Shown: positions 1 through 10,659 of the stretch, piece by piece
How the letters are laid out: each line of letters starts with the position of its first letter
How positions within the stretch are numbered: position 1 is the stretch's first letter
NCBI RefSeq assembly: GCF_037126465.1
Contig: NC_088202.1
Location: 87,214,160-87,278,159 of the forward strand
Source of the DNA: Ornithodoros turicata
Taxonomy: Eukaryota > Arthropoda > Arachnida > Ixodida > Argasidae
DNA: 64,000 nt
Direction: 5' to 3'
Notes under the pieces: generated by a model
The model's input: the letters and a program-made list of their open reading frames with translations, nothing else
What the model was told of the DNA's origin: nothing
Database searches by the model: none
Translations under genes and position numbers: made by a program

Positions 1-157
1 CATCCTGAGGATATCCCGGTGTCTCCTAAATGACGTCCTGCCGATGCTCCAGTGGATATCCCACAGACCGTAGCTTGGACATGCCATGGTCATGTTTGGG
101 ATGATGGCCTGTGTGGTTTCTTTGGTGTATATAGAGCACACAGCACAACATTGTACA

Positions 158-397
158 GTGAGAGCTATGAAGCTGACTGAAAATAAATTTGCAAAATACC
201 AGTGGTCGGCATAACCACTTTTAGGTTGCTGATGAACTGCAGCGACTAACGTCAGGATGTTAAAAGTGCTCCAAGTTGGAGCACTCTAAAAATTTGTCAC
301 CCTGTGGTTGGTTGTTAAAGTTCAGCTACCTCAAAAGTAGTTATGCCACTACTGGTATTTTGCAAATTTATTTTCAATCAGCTTCGTCACTCTCATC
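158..397. mobile_element. MITE-like element with about 75-bp inverted ends
   Basis: The left segment 158-235 (tgagagctatgaagctgact, then aaataaatttgcaaaatacc) returns inverted at 325-397 with few mismatches. The middle has no coding potential. The target duplication is not obvious. Confidence 0.6.
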
Positions 398-842
398 GTA
401 AAACGTGATCATATAGAGAATATTTCACTATCTGCAAAGTTGGGGTACACAATCGCTTAATGCATTCTCTTTTCTTACAAACGATAATTGGCCCCGTTGG
501 TCAACAAGCAACTGTCAGGGTACCGCTGGCGTCATTTCTCCAGATTAGGTCCCATGTCAGCCGCAAAAGGATGTCCCGCAAGTAATCTCATCAAAATATC
601 CCTGGCTGGTCCACACAAAGTTTCAACAGGATGTTTTCTGATTCGGGATATTATGGGACCGCGAGGACATCCAGGGGCCGATACGTGTTATCTGGGTATG
701 TCGGCTGTGCATGTTTACACACATATTTAATCACCTTGATGTGCATACATATATGGACGTCAATGGGATTATAGGCAATATGCTGGTAATTGTGAATACA
801 CAGTTACCAGCTTATTTCCCCAAACAAAGCAGTTTTATTCGG
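398..842. other. No recognisable feature
   Basis: Only short open frames without family resemblance. I see no repeat structure beyond weak AT-rich patches. Confidence 0.4.
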
Positions 843-843
843 C

Positions 844-955
844 GTTACACCCTTTACACCCCAATTGCCATGAGGGTGTTAAAATACACCTTAAAAGGTG
901 TGCGCCATGGACATTTTGATTTACACCCTTTAAGGTGTAAAACGATTTAGAGTGT
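844..955. repeat. Cluster of TACACCCTTTAAGGTGTA-type palindromes
   Basis: The motifs ttacaccctttacacc, tacaccttaaaaggtgt and ttacaccctttaaggtgtaa follow each other within 112 bp, each partly self-complementary. This looks like a short inverted-repeat transposon derivative, but no clear ends or target duplication are visible. Confidence 0.4.
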
Positions 956-1009
956 AAGAGCCGACCCGTCAGAATCCTCCCCACACTCGACCTGTATCCA
1001 GGGGTGGGC

Positions 1010-1130
1010 AGTTATGGTAATACACGTACTTTGTATTATAAAACTATTACTGTAATAGTTTTGAATATTTGTATTATGTATTATAATACTCATTTTCTGA
1101 ATGAATTTGTATCTGTATTATAATAGAAAA
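1010..1130. repeat. AT-rich TATTATAATAC repeat array
   Basis: Degenerate copies of a self-complementary tattataatac unit. A matching array lies at 2083-2199, on the other side of the SINE and close to the foldback MITE at 2202. Confidence 0.45.
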
Positions 1131-1141
1131 GAAGAAGAAAT

Positions 1142-1414
1142 ACCAGCACCAGTGGCATATAGTGGCTAGAATGGTCGCTATCGACGCCGAGGCTGGGAGG
1201 TGACGCGGGTTCGAATCCCCAAACCAGCTGTGCTATCTCAGGTTTTCCTTAGGTATTCCGGCAGACTTTCCAGACGAATGTCGGCACAGTTTCCCATGAA
1301 ATCGGCCTAGGACGCATACTAACACCCCTGTCCCCTACTCCTTTCTGCTGTCCTATGTCCATCTGTCTACGTATCTACGCCGCTCATAGCCACCGTTGCT
1401 TCGCGGTGCTAACA
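1142..1414 (+). mobile_element. tRNA-derived SINE, Ruka-like (tick)
   Basis: Seen: an RNA polymerase III A box (TGGCTAGAATGG, 1163-1174) and B box (GGTTCGAATCC, 1208-1218) about 34 bp apart, followed by a non-tRNA body with tgtcggcacagtttcccatg and a pyrimidine-rich segment ending near gcttcgcggtgctaac. Known: tick Ruka SINEs have this tRNA-head plus body organisation. Assignment to that family is from memory of its general features. Body fragments recur at 36395-36505 and probably 32615-32672. Confidence 0.7.
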
Positions 1415-2082
1415 CGGAACACAAGAGGTTGTAATACTTACTGAGAGGTCTCAAGTACGGCCAATAGACTTCCACCCGTGCACTTTATTGGTAATGTTCT
1501 CGTGTCCTACAGACCTTTCTACAGAAATGAGGCCTTATTGTTCTCTCACTCCAAATCCTCAAAAGGAGGTTACCTCAGGGCCAGAGGTTACTCCTGCATT
1601 CTTTTTATTTGAGTGTCCCTAAGGATGAGTCACCTCATTTACAAGGCCTCTGTCGTCTGAAACCTTCAGTGCGTTCAGTCCAGTAACTCCTGTAGGTGGT
1701 TGCACTATGCACGGTGGCACACCGAACGAACTCAGGACTCTGCCACATTGGCAGCAAGATGTACACTGTGCTCCAAATTGATCAGCTCTATCTTATCAGA
1801 TCGCCGGAGCGGCTATTCTCATTTATCGGCATTCGTCTAAGACCAAATAGGCATGCACTAGAGGACTGTCCCTTTGAAAACATGTTACAATGCCACTGCC
1901 TGAAAGACAACGTGATAGGAGAATGACTGTATCAATAAGGTAAGCAGTGCACAGGGGTAACCGGTTCTCTTCATGAGCGCCACATTCTCCATTTTATTTT
2001 TCCTTACACCAAACCAAACCAACCAGTGCACAGGCTCTGTATATTTCTGCTTTTTCTTTGTTGAGAACCCTTTATGTATCAA
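1415..2082. other. No recognisable feature
   Basis: Unique-looking sequence with only short open frames in several phases. No family motif or repeat structure seen. Confidence 0.4.
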
Positions 2083-2199
2083 TGTATTACTAGTATTACT
2101 CGTGTACTATACATAAGTATTAGTAATATATATTATAATACCTCATAATGAAAGTATTACGCATCAATATTATAATACCGATTTCTGGGAAGTATTATG
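2083..2199. repeat. AT-rich TATTATAATAC repeat array, second block
   Basis: Copies of gtattactagtattac and tattataataccg type units, related to the block at 1010-1130. The foldback MITE at 2202 begins directly after it. Confidence 0.45.
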
Positions 2200-2201
2200 T
2201 A

Positions 2202-2777
2202 CAGGGTGTTACCCTATAAAAGTCTACCAGCGGCGGCATGGCATGCTTTGCAAATACTCAATGCACGCGCAACATTATGTTGTCTACATGTAAAGCTCTT
2301 AAGGACAATCAACGATGCTAAATTTCAGCGCGATTGAGCTGCGCTGTGTGAAGTTATAACGCGAAATGTGCGATTCCCGTAGTCAAAACAACCAAGATGG
2401 CGGTGTTGCGAAGTGCACTTCGGATTTTGTACCTGTTAGTTAATCGTTCCAGATCAAATATTTGGAACTGAATACCGCGGTAAAGTTGGCTTGGCTTGCA
2501 GTACGGAGGACACGCCTCTGCCAAAGCGACTCGTCGCCGTCTGGGGAGCAACATCTTAACTGCCCTCTGACAAACCGCCATCTTGGTTGTTTTGACTACG
2601 GGAATTTCCACGTTTCGCGTAATAACTTCGCATCGCGGGGCTCAATCGTGTGGAAATTTAGCATGGTTGATTGTCCCTAAGAGCTTTACATGCAGACAGT
2701 ACAATGTTGCGTCTGCATTGTGTATTTGCCAAGGATGGTGTGCCGGCGCGGGTAGACTTTTATAGGGTAACACCCTC
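2202..2777. mobile_element. Foldback MITE, family A copy 1 (TA target duplication)
   Basis: A 576-bp element with inverted arms of about 230 bp. It starts CAGGGTGTTACCCTATAAAA and ends with the complement of GAGGGTGTTACCCTATAAAA, between TA dinucleotides at 2200-2201 and 2778-2779. The arms share aaagctctta, agtcaaaacaaccaagatgg and related blocks. It is non-coding. A second copy is at 31348-31950. The TA duplication suggests mobilisation by a Tc1/mariner-type transposase (inference). Confidence 0.8.
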
Positions 2778-2845
2778 TATTTGTATATGGCCACCTTTTA
2801 CCCTTGAAAATGAGGGGGGGGGGGTAATGGCAGGATCGGCTCGCC

Positions 2846-3081
2846 GTTAAAAATGAACTTCACCACGCTCCTAGACAACCATGATCCCGAGTGACATCGT
2901 TCTCTCCCCTTTTGTTGAAAACGAGAGGCGTACGCCTTTTTGTGACACTTATGCAGAAATGTTAATTGTCACAAAAAGGCGTACGCCCCACCCTTTCCAC
3001 AAATCAACAGTGATAGAGGTATCACTCTGTACAATGGTTGGCCTTCAGCGTGCTATGTGGTGAAGCTTTGTTTAAAGAGTG
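2846..3081. mobile_element. MITE family B copy 1 (GGCGTACGCC core)
   Basis: The inverted ends ttaaaaatgaacttcacc and ggtgaagctttgtttaa bracket an inner inverted repeat built on aggcgtacgcctttttgtga. The left tip is eroded. Related copies are at 8303, 10660, 52676 (partial) and 63346. Confidence 0.75.
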
Positions 3082-3289
3082 AAGCCTGCAGCCTTTTTGC
3101 TTACCAATTCCGGACGTCACCGACAGACAAAGCTAGTTGAAATGCGTCAACCTGGGTTACGGGACATCATGCAAAATCAGCGACGCTTTCTTCCCATTTA
3201 AGGTCTCACCAGATAAGAAGGAGGAGGAGGTCTCCCGAGGGTCATACAAACCATACTCCATAGGTTACGCGGAGGATATGCGTTCACCA

Positions 3290-3415
3290 ACTCCAAACCA
3301 TGTATGATTGGCTCTGGGGATGATGCCAGCTGCGGTCACCGTCATCAACATGAAACCATCGAACACATTCTGAAAGCATGCCAGCACTGGCACGCTGGCA
3401 GACATCTTTTACCAA
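3290..3415 (+). pseudogene. LINE ORF2 C-terminal zinc-finger remnant
   Basis: One frame reads CGHRHQHETIEHILKACQHW, which resembles the C-x-x-H...ETIEHIL...C zinc-binding end of LINE ORF2 proteins. It is short and flanked by stops, so only a degraded 3' fragment is claimed. Confidence 0.35.
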
Positions 3416-3433
3416 CAGTCACTATGTAGGGTA

Positions 3434-4272
3434 AGGTGGGGCAAGATGAGACACGGGGCAAGGCGCGACATTTTTTGCTCGACGCCACCTGTCTGAGAGA
3501 CGCGTTGCTCCATGCGCTTGAAACTTTACTCATAAGTGGCTCTGCATGTCCGCTTTATTGCACGTTAGAATTGTCATGATTTGTGAATGCGTTGAAGAGA
3601 AAAAAAATAAGTTACTTCTGTCTGGAATGTAAAGACCTTTTTTCCTGCGATTTTCTGCAATCCTTTTTCTTGTCATCTGTGCAGCAATATTTTGCAGGCT
3701 TATTCTGTCAATGTAAGTCCACATCCTATTTCTTTATTCATTCATCTGGATATATGATAAATATGGACACTCTTGGTTATCAGAAACAGAACAGAAAAAT
3801 TAATGCATCCGATGATATGCACGGGGCAAGGCGCGACAATTTAATGTAATTTAAATTTAATGCAACTTAAATGTAATCTAATTTAGAAACCGATAAGTCA
3901 ACTATTGTTGTTTGAGAAAATTTATTAGACGACTCAACTATTAGGTGGCTTTATGCTTGTTCCTCAGAGATATCTTTTCTGCATATTGCCTAGGATTTTC
4001 CAGCAAATTTTCCTGTTTCCTAGGATATTTCAAGCAAACCAGAACCGCACCCAAAAGCGAGCGACCAGCGACACATCAGACTGGCGGTGTCTTGTTTGCA
4101 AATGACGGTGGAGCAAAGTAGGACCGGCTCCTGTGTGGTTTTATTGCACATCATGTGGGCGGTGGGCTCAGGGGGGTTGTGTAGGGGCCCGCGGGCTTTA
4201 CTTTGTGTGCCTGGATTGCAAAAACTCATTTGTATAGTTCATTACCACGGCGTGTCTCATCTTGCCTCACGC
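3434..4272. mobile_element. Putative DNA element with GGGGCAAGATGAGACAC ends
   Basis: The left end aggtggggcaagatgagaca and the right end cgtgtctcatcttgcctcac are inverted copies about 840 bp apart. An internal direct copy, acggggcaaggcgcgacaat, lies near 3820. The interior carries no intact gene. A related motif occurs near 16435. No clear target duplication was found. Confidence 0.45.
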
Positions 4273-4814
4273 GATGTCTCTCGCACCTCTAGCCCTTCAC
4301 CTCTTCACCCTTCATCCTTTTCAGGCTTCAGTCGTAACGATATCCACTCGCGTGTGGTCAACAACGGCAAGCCAATATCGACATTAGCTCCCCCCCCCCT
4401 CTCTTTCCTTCGGGGCTGCGGTAAAACAAGTTGTCTCTGGTCTTTTACCGTTAACCTCTGCTTCATGAAACAGCAATTCATTTTGAATTACCATTCCGTG
4501 CGTTCTGCTTTTCGCTTATTCTCATAGGGACCCATCCTCCCGTTGCTCCTTTGCAAACCGCGGCAACTGAGTGGATTCAAAGCTTCCGCCTTCTAAATCT
4601 ACACAGTTCACTTCTACTACTACTGTGCAGCGCCTTCAAATTCTAGGTTCTCTATACTGGTGATTCTATGTCACCCATGTCATCTGTTACCTCTCGCGTA
4701 ACTGCACGTGGTAACTTACACTGCGGACTATAACGTCTCCATGTTTCCCCCTCAGTTCTACATTCAGATGTCGCAAATCCTCCTCGACTGGCACTCAAAA
4801 ATCCGAAAGGTCTA

Positions 4815-5092
4815 TTGCATTTTTGAGCGAGAATAACACTTGCGCAGACTAAGTGGGCGACGATCGAGCGTGGAGCGTATGCAGTTGTGTGAGCACTTGG
4901 ACATTTGCGTTCGGGACCAAGGTAAAGGTTAGGACTAATCATAATCCATTAACATACTGCGCTCGCACCGCTCCGGCGAGCGCACGCTTACCGCGATGGG
5001 CTCTTGCTCTTCAGGAATATTACATAGAAATAGAGCACATTCGGGGAAAAGATAATTCAGCGGCAGATATATTGTCGAGGACGAGTTGCTAA
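4815..5092 (+). pseudogene. Ty3/Gypsy RNase H fragment
   Basis: Frames joined across a frameshift near 4850-4920 read KWATIERGAYAVV, then VRTNHNPLTYC, RLPRWALALQEYYIEIEHIR and GKDNSAADILSRT. This is the core and C-terminal part of the retroviral-type RNase H of a Ty3/Gypsy Pol (DHNPLTY and GKDN-x-x-AD-x-LSR signatures). No reverse transcriptase, integrase or LTR was found next to it. It is a truncated fossil. Confidence 0.75.
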
Positions 5093-5685
5093 GTTTCTGT
5101 TTGTTCGTGGGATTTCAAGAGCAACAAGAGCTCATGTAACGTATGCGTCCTGCTCAGGGGCGTTCTTTTTCCCACTCGCGTCTGGGCTTGTGCGCCTCAC
5201 AAAGTGTATAGATTTGTATAGTTTTCCTTTCCTTCTTTTTTCCTCATCCTCCTTTCCCATCATTTGTTTTAGATGTAATGAGCCCTAAATAACGCGTCCT
5301 GGAGTAGCCAGTCCCGAGTAGATTGGGACTAACATGCCCATATTTTTCTTTTACCAATCTTCTTCTTTTTAGGTGTATTGAGAGAGGTCACCCGTTGCTA
5401 CTCTATAAAAGAACAAAAAATAAAGCAGAAGAGAAAACTTTACCTGGGCCCCAAAAAAAAGAAAAAATCACACACGCACACACACACAAAAAGAAAAAAG
5501 GAACAGGAAAATGAAGATGCGCGGAAGCACACATGTCAGAGGTCCCGCAGGTTTGCGGCTTTGGGGGATTGTAGCAGGTAGCCTGCCGCCATGCGGCATT
5601 TGTCGTCTGTGGACCATGCACCCAGAACCTTTGCAATGGTTAGTGGGCGGCTGTCCAGTGTGGAGAGACGCTTTTCTAGGATCAT
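5093..5685. other. Intronic sequence with purine-rich and CA-rich tracts
   Basis: This holds a homopurine/CA tract (5418-5515), which may be the degraded tail of the minus-strand LINE fragment at 5690-6330. Nothing else is recognisable. Confidence 0.4.
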
Positions 5686-5689
5686 TTAC

Positions 5690-6330
5690 GCCTCCTCATA
5701 TTTCGTGCTGTGCAGTAGTAGATGGATGTCGTCTTCGCTTATGTGTCTCCATTGTCTACATGTAGTGTCGTCGGTCATGTTTAGCTTATATCTGTAAGCT
5801 CCTGTGAAAGCAGTACCAAGTCGGAGTCGACGAATGAGTGCGTCGGTTCGGCTCATGTATCTACAGCCTATACTTATATGGACCATCGAGGGCGACAAGC
5901 CTGGGGCGTCTCCAGTGTAGATTGTCCAGCAGCTTCTTCATCTCCAAATCTGCCGTTTGCTTTGCTGCCCTTTTGATGTCGTCTTTGGTCAGTGGTATGT
6001 TTACCCTGCATGTCAGGGAGTTTGCTTCTTTTGCAGCCTCGTCCGCCTTCTCGTTTCCAGGGATCTTGCAGTGTCTGGGGACCCACTGGATGGATACCTG
6101 ATCTCCGCCTCGTGCGATTTTACCGTGTGTCTTGGTAATTTTCCTTCGCATGGCGTCATTGGTGGTCTCCTTGTTTGAGTCTAGTGTTTGGATGGCAGAT
6201 CGGGAGTCAGTAAAGAGAACCCACGTTTGCGGCCGGTGAGTCGCCATGCATGTACTTCAGCGCCGAGAACATCCCGTGAAGGTCCCCAGCCCTGGACGAA
6301 GTCTTGTAGCTTAGCTTGCTCTGTAAAGTC
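5690..6330 (-). pseudogene. LINE ORF2 RNase H and C-terminal fragment
   Basis: The minus-strand frame contains VLFTDSRSAIQTLDS, SIQWVPRHCKIPGNEKADEA and, after a frameshift, RTDALIRRLRLGTAFTGAYR. These are the D-S-R/S-A-I segment and the W-V-P-x-H...G-N-E-x-A-D segment of the RNase H domain of I-superfamily LINEs, followed by the usual C-terminal tail. The N-terminal RNase H strand is shifted in frame (AGDLHGMFSALKYM). Reverse transcriptase is absent, so this is a 5'-truncated, dead copy. Confidence 0.75.
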
Positions 6331-7257
6331 GCGGCAGCTGTGGAGCTCGAAAGAAGAACATATCTGAGACAACCGTGGCTTGAGTTTCGAATGAAACGCA
6401 TTAAAGAGTTTGCTAAAATAATGCTGCTGCCTGATTTCCAGGGTTGGATTTTCTATCTGTCGTTGATTCGTTACACAAAACAGAGCCTCATTTCTGTCGA
6501 CGAAAGCTTCGAGAACGTGATATCGACAAACAATAATTTCGGTCCCGGCTTTCGTAACCGCAGGGCAGAAAGAGCTCCCATACGAACGTAGCTCCTATAC
6601 GAAGCTCTTACAAATCGATTGAAAAGCCGGAAGCGATATGTTGAAAACGAGCTCGCAAAACGAAGGCGTACATCACACACAAGCTTTTGCGTGCTCGTTT
6701 CAACATGACTCCAACCAATTTGCTCTACTTTCTGCATGCGCCTACTAAGGAAGCGACACATTTGATATAAAACAGACACGGGCAAACACTGAAGCCAGAG
6801 AGTGACGACATTCGACATGAGACTGCGTTCGAATAGCGCACTAGCAAGGCGACGTGACGTGTCAGTACGTATTTGGCAACGCTATGCGAAAGAGCAGCGC
6901 GATAGCACAAACGTGGTAATAAGTAAGTTCGTTGAGTGCCCGATTCAATAGAAGGCAAAGAGCAAAACATATGGAAGGAATAGTATCTGGTTTTGTGACC
7001 ACTTCTAGACCATTCCTTCGGTGCAACTGAAGTTCTCGATGGTAACCTTTTTTCTGACTTTACTGAACTTTTTGACTGATCTCGACACCCTTCAAAGCCG
7101 TACAAAGCCTTCGAATGAGTCTGACGCAAGACAAGCTCTGTGGACCAGGAGCATTCGCTGTCACGCCAACACGCGTTTTGTTTTTGCTTTTCTTAGCGTT
7201 AGAGTTTCAGTACCCTGTGAATCCTATATGCCACGTGATGAAAGTGTGTAGACAAAT
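6331..7257. other. No recognisable gene
   Basis: Open frames of up to about 130 codons occur on both strands, but none has a recognisable motif or codon pattern. No inverted repeat with clear ends was seen. Confidence 0.4.
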
Positions 7258-7491
7258 TTATTTAAGCGTGATGAGTATTGATTTATAGTTTCTGAAATGG
7301 TTGGCCAGTCTAGTTGTGGGTTGGAGGATGTCGGTGCACAGCGTAAGGTCTAGTTGTTCGGACATATCACTTGGGAAAGTGGTGTTCTTGGCCAGTGAAA
7401 CGTACACGCTGAAGTCTCCGACGACGAGAAGCTTGTGCGTGCGGTAAGGCGCAACTACATACACGATAAAGCGCCGCGCAACATTTCCCAC
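7258..7491 (-). pseudogene. LINE endonuclease remnant (weak)
   Basis: The frame reads LLVVGDFSVYVSL, then LDLTLCTDILQPTTRL. This resembles the GDFN and following C-terminal region of LINE apurinic-type endonucleases. The catalytic Asn is replaced and the usual SDH end is not preserved. Assignment is tentative. Confidence 0.4.
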
Positions 7492-8302
7492 GCCACCGAC
7501 AAACTTTGCTGACGTACATTGGTTTTTATCTCATTTTTCATCGGTAGCGTTGTAAATTGGCGGGATTCTCCTTTTTACTCCCAGCGTTGAGCACACCGTG
7601 TCTTCCCACTTCGCCTATTCCCATTTCGCCTAATGCTTTTTAGCGGATTATCTCGCAATCCCTTAGGAGGTTCACCAACTTCCAACTCAAGGGGGTCCCA
7701 TTTGGCCTAACGTATGCTGCAGACAGTCCCACTTCGCCTACTGATCCGTGTCACGTGATGAAAGAAGGCGGTCCACTAGCGTGCTGCCAAAAGTCACTTT
7801 CGCATCTTCACACAACCTTACAACCTCGTTGGTTTTATTCAAGCATAGCATTGCGTTATGTGCATTTTTTAGTACTTCCTCAAAAGTAAATGCGAGAAAT
7901 TTGTTATTCTTTGTCGGGAAGTCAAAGTTAGTTATGCATCTCCACATAGCAACTTTATCTCTTTGCTAGTTCTATACTCAAGCGTGCTGTCAAAAGTCAC
8001 TTTACCTGTTATATTTCGTATCTGTGTGCTAAACTAATGAGGTCTGTCACAGGTCACGTGCACAGGGACCACGTCACGACCATCTGGTTGGTCACGGCGT
8101 ACCCTTCGCCGTGCCTTCGTGTCCCCTCCGCTCTATTCACGAGTGGAGTTTTCCTTCTTTCGTTCTTTCTTTTCTTTTTTGTTCTTGGAATGAGCCAAAA
8201 TCCAAAAATCTGCCTCTTATTTTTTTTTTTTTTCATTCCAAGTCGAATTCCCTGAGCCGCACGAAAAACCTCTGTCCCTGCTAGTGATTTTGCAAAGCGG
8301 TA

Positions 8303-8543
8303 CACTCTAAAAACTGAACTTCACCGCATAGCACGTCCTGCTCCAACCATTGGACGAATTATAGGATTATCGCCTCTGATTCGAGAAGAGAGGGAGGCGT
8401 ACGCCTTTTTGTGTCGATTATCATATATCCAAATTGACGCAAAAAGGCGTATGCCCCCTTTGTCTTCGAATCAGGAGCGAAAACCCTATCATACGTGGCA
8501 ATGGTTGGCGCAGAAGTTGCGGTGAAGTTCAGTTTTTACAGTG
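8303..8543. mobile_element. MITE family B copy 2, nested
   Basis: A 241-bp element with cactctaaaaactgaacttc and complementary gaagttcagtttttacagtg ends. It has an inner inverted repeat around aggcgtacgcctttttgtg. It is preceded by TA and followed by CA (mutated TA). Confidence 0.75.
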
Positions 8544-8656
8544 CAGCGGGTCCATTCCCGTGTCCAGTCTGAATGGAAACTTATCTCTTTTTTACGTTAA
8601 ACATTCATCCATCTATCCATTCATTCATTAATTCATTCATGAATCAACGAAAATGA

Positions 8657-8715
8657 AATAAAATGAATTGATTATTATCGAGTAAAACACTCGATAATAA
8701 TCAATTCATTTTATT
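8657..8715. repeat. Perfect 27-bp stem hairpin with 5-nt loop
   Basis: 8657-8683 and 8689-8715 are exact reverse complements, separated only by aaaac. The arms are AT-rich and centre on gattattatcgagt. It is not part of the family B MITE next to it. Confidence 0.85.
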
Positions 8716-9000
8716 ATTTGTGGTATCGCACACACCTTCGTTTGCAAATGTAAAGGGTCCTTGTTTCGGACGACGTAAGGTTGTGGTGGGACGAGCGCAT
8801 TCATTTCTTGCAGACGTCACTATCGGGGCGGGGCATGCAAGTAACGCCCACTTGTCGACAGTCCCGTTTCGCCTAATGAGATTGCGCGGCAGTCCTATTT
8901 CGCCTAACGCCAGTCACCCCTCCCGCCTCTTTAATCCGATAATCCGGATTAGGCAAAATGGGAATAGGCGAAATGGGATGTAACCGAGCACACATGCGAT

Positions 9001-9529
9001 AAGAGTTTTGTTAACTGTATCCTAATTCAAGAGACGCATTGGCACAAACAACAAGGAGCAATGGAATTCGATAAAATATTTAACACAAAGTCGTACTGGA
9101 GTTATGAAACGCACAACTCAAAAGGGGTTGGAATCATTTTCCTACAACCAAGGAGCATAAGAGTACTTAAACTCGAAAAAGACATCGGTGGGAGAGTAAT
9201 TACAGTGGATATGGCCCACGGAGGAGGTGTACTTAGAATAATTAACGTGTATGGGCCAAACAGAGCAAAAGAATCGGAGGAGTTCTATAAAGATGAACTT
9301 CCGTATTATTTTATTGGGGCTCACAATTTTATACTTGGTGGAGACTTTAACTGCGTAACTGATACTAGAGATACATCATCAGGAAAACATTCCAACAGTA
9401 GTGGTGCTAGACACTTGGAGTGGGCAATACAAAAATTCCAGCTACAAGATTCGTGGCCAATAGCAGGTGGGGGAGGAACGGGCTTACCCGCCTCAATAAA
9501 AAAGGGGGAAGTAGAATCGACAGAATATA
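9001..9529 (+). pseudogene. LINE apurinic-type endonuclease, N-terminal part
   Basis: The frame reads NCILIQETHWHK (Q-E-T-H: catalytic Glu segment), LRIINVYGPNRA and LGGDFNCVTDT (the G-D-F-N catalytic motif), then SRIDRIY, where it is interrupted by the foldback element. The continuation resumes at 10303 with KVEWHRK and ends in the SDHSGV catalytic histidine block at about 10369-10386. This enzyme nicks target DNA to prime reverse transcription in LINEs. The reading frame is open from 9001 to the insertion and carries one stop just beyond it. Confidence 0.85.
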
Positions 9530-10298
9530 CCGGGTGTTTCAGTTAAATCCCCGGGCTAAATAATTCGTGAACCGGTGCACCAATCGAATAACTTTCTTTT
9601 TTACAAGTATCTGTCCAATACCGCCTACAAGATGCGCACCGCGTGAATGAGCGGGAGGCGCTCATTATTTAAATAAAAATTCAAATGAGTTTCGCGAAAA
9701 AATATAACTTCTAAAGCAGGGCGCCCTCGGCATTAAAATGGGTACTACCCCTTCTGGGACCTTCAGTAGATACCTTTTAGAGAAAAATCTGCAACCGAAG
9801 CGGGTCATTTGTTGCAGTAATTAATTGGTTTCGGTTTACATATTTTTGTCGCGGCTGGTCGCGGTGAAGCGCAAAAGGACGCTCTTTCACTCCCATGTCC
9901 ACCAATGAATTACGTCCTTACACCAATGAATTACACCAATGAATCACGTCCTTTTGCGCTTCGCCGCGACCAGCCGCGACAAAAACACGTAAACCGAAAC
10001 CAATTAATTACTGCAATAAATGACCCGCTTCGGTGGCAGATTTTTCTCTAAAAGGTGTCCACTGAAGGTCCCAAAAGGAGTAGTACCCATTTTAATGGTG
10101 ACGGCGCCCTGCTTTAGAAATTAGCTTTTTTCACGAAACTCATTTGAATTTTTATTTAAATAATGAGCGCCTCCCGCTCGTTCACGCGGTGCGCATCTTG
10201 TAGGCGGTATTGGACAGATACTCGTAAAAAAGAAAGTTATTCGATTGGTGCACCGGTTCGCGAATTATTTAGCCCGGGGATTTAACTGAAACACCCGG
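9530..10298. mobile_element. 769-bp foldback element, TATA target duplication
   Basis: Almost the whole element is one inverted repeat, with arms of about 360 bp and a short loop near 9900-9950. The ends are CCGGGTGTTTCAGTTAAATC and its complement. TATA lies at 9526-9529 and 10299-10302. It sits inside the LINE endonuclease. Removing it with one TATA restores DRIYKVEW in frame. It has no gene. A related left-arm fragment lies at 29906-30180. The superfamily is uncertain. Confidence 0.85.
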
Positions 10299-10302
10299 TA
10301 TA

Positions 10303-10657
10303 TATAAAGTCGAATGGCACAGAAAGTAAAAGACGTTAAAACTATCCAAACAATTGGACATTTCCGATCACAGCGGTGTCTTGTTGGAAGTGACAGAAAT
10401 GGGGTTTCCGGGTTCCCAACGTCCATGGAGAATGAATATAAAGTTGCTCGACCTCCCAGAAGTTGACCAAGAAGTCAAAGACATAATCCAGAGAGGGGTC
10501 AAGGATGGTGACCATACTTTTCATTGGTGGGATAAGCTGAAAAATACTGTAAAAAAGTGCCTTAAGGCCTGGGGGAAGAAAAAAGCGCATGAGAAGCCTG
10601 CAATGGCGCACAAGCTCCAGGAACACTTGCGGCGGTTGCAACAGTCCGGCGTGGGAG
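10303..10657 (+). pseudogene. LINE endonuclease C-terminus and linker
   Basis: After the foldback insertion the frame reads KVEWHRK, a stop, then LSKQLDISDHSGVLLEVTEM and a charged linker (about 90 residues) ending at the next MITE. SDHSG is the conserved end of LINE endonucleases. The stop near 10336 means the copy was inactive or has since decayed. Confidence 0.8.
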
Positions 10658-10659
10658 TA

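Larger units (their letters stand above)
7597..8985. mobile_element. 1.39-kb non-autonomous DNA element with CCCATTTCGCCTAA subterminal repeats
   Basis: Seen: GAGCACAC occurs at 7589-7596 and 8986-8993, exactly flanking the element (8-bp target duplication). The ends are inverted: the left reads tcccacttcgcctattccca and the right complement reads tcccatttcgcctattccca. Further copies of cccatttcgcctaa-like motifs lie just inside both ends (7621, 7697, 7729, 8865, 8893). No transposase is encoded. Known: 8-bp duplications are typical of hAT and P superfamilies. The multiple subterminal motifs could be transposase-binding sites (inference). A family B MITE (8303-8543) and a perfect hairpin (8657-8715) lie inside. 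Confidence 0.7.

Noticed and set aside
1163..1218. Possible tRNA gene
   Set aside because: tRNA-like head of a Ruka-like SINE, not a tRNA.
4087..4527. 146-codon plus-strand frame
   Set aside because: Crosses the inverted end of the 3434-4272 element and has no recognisable domain.
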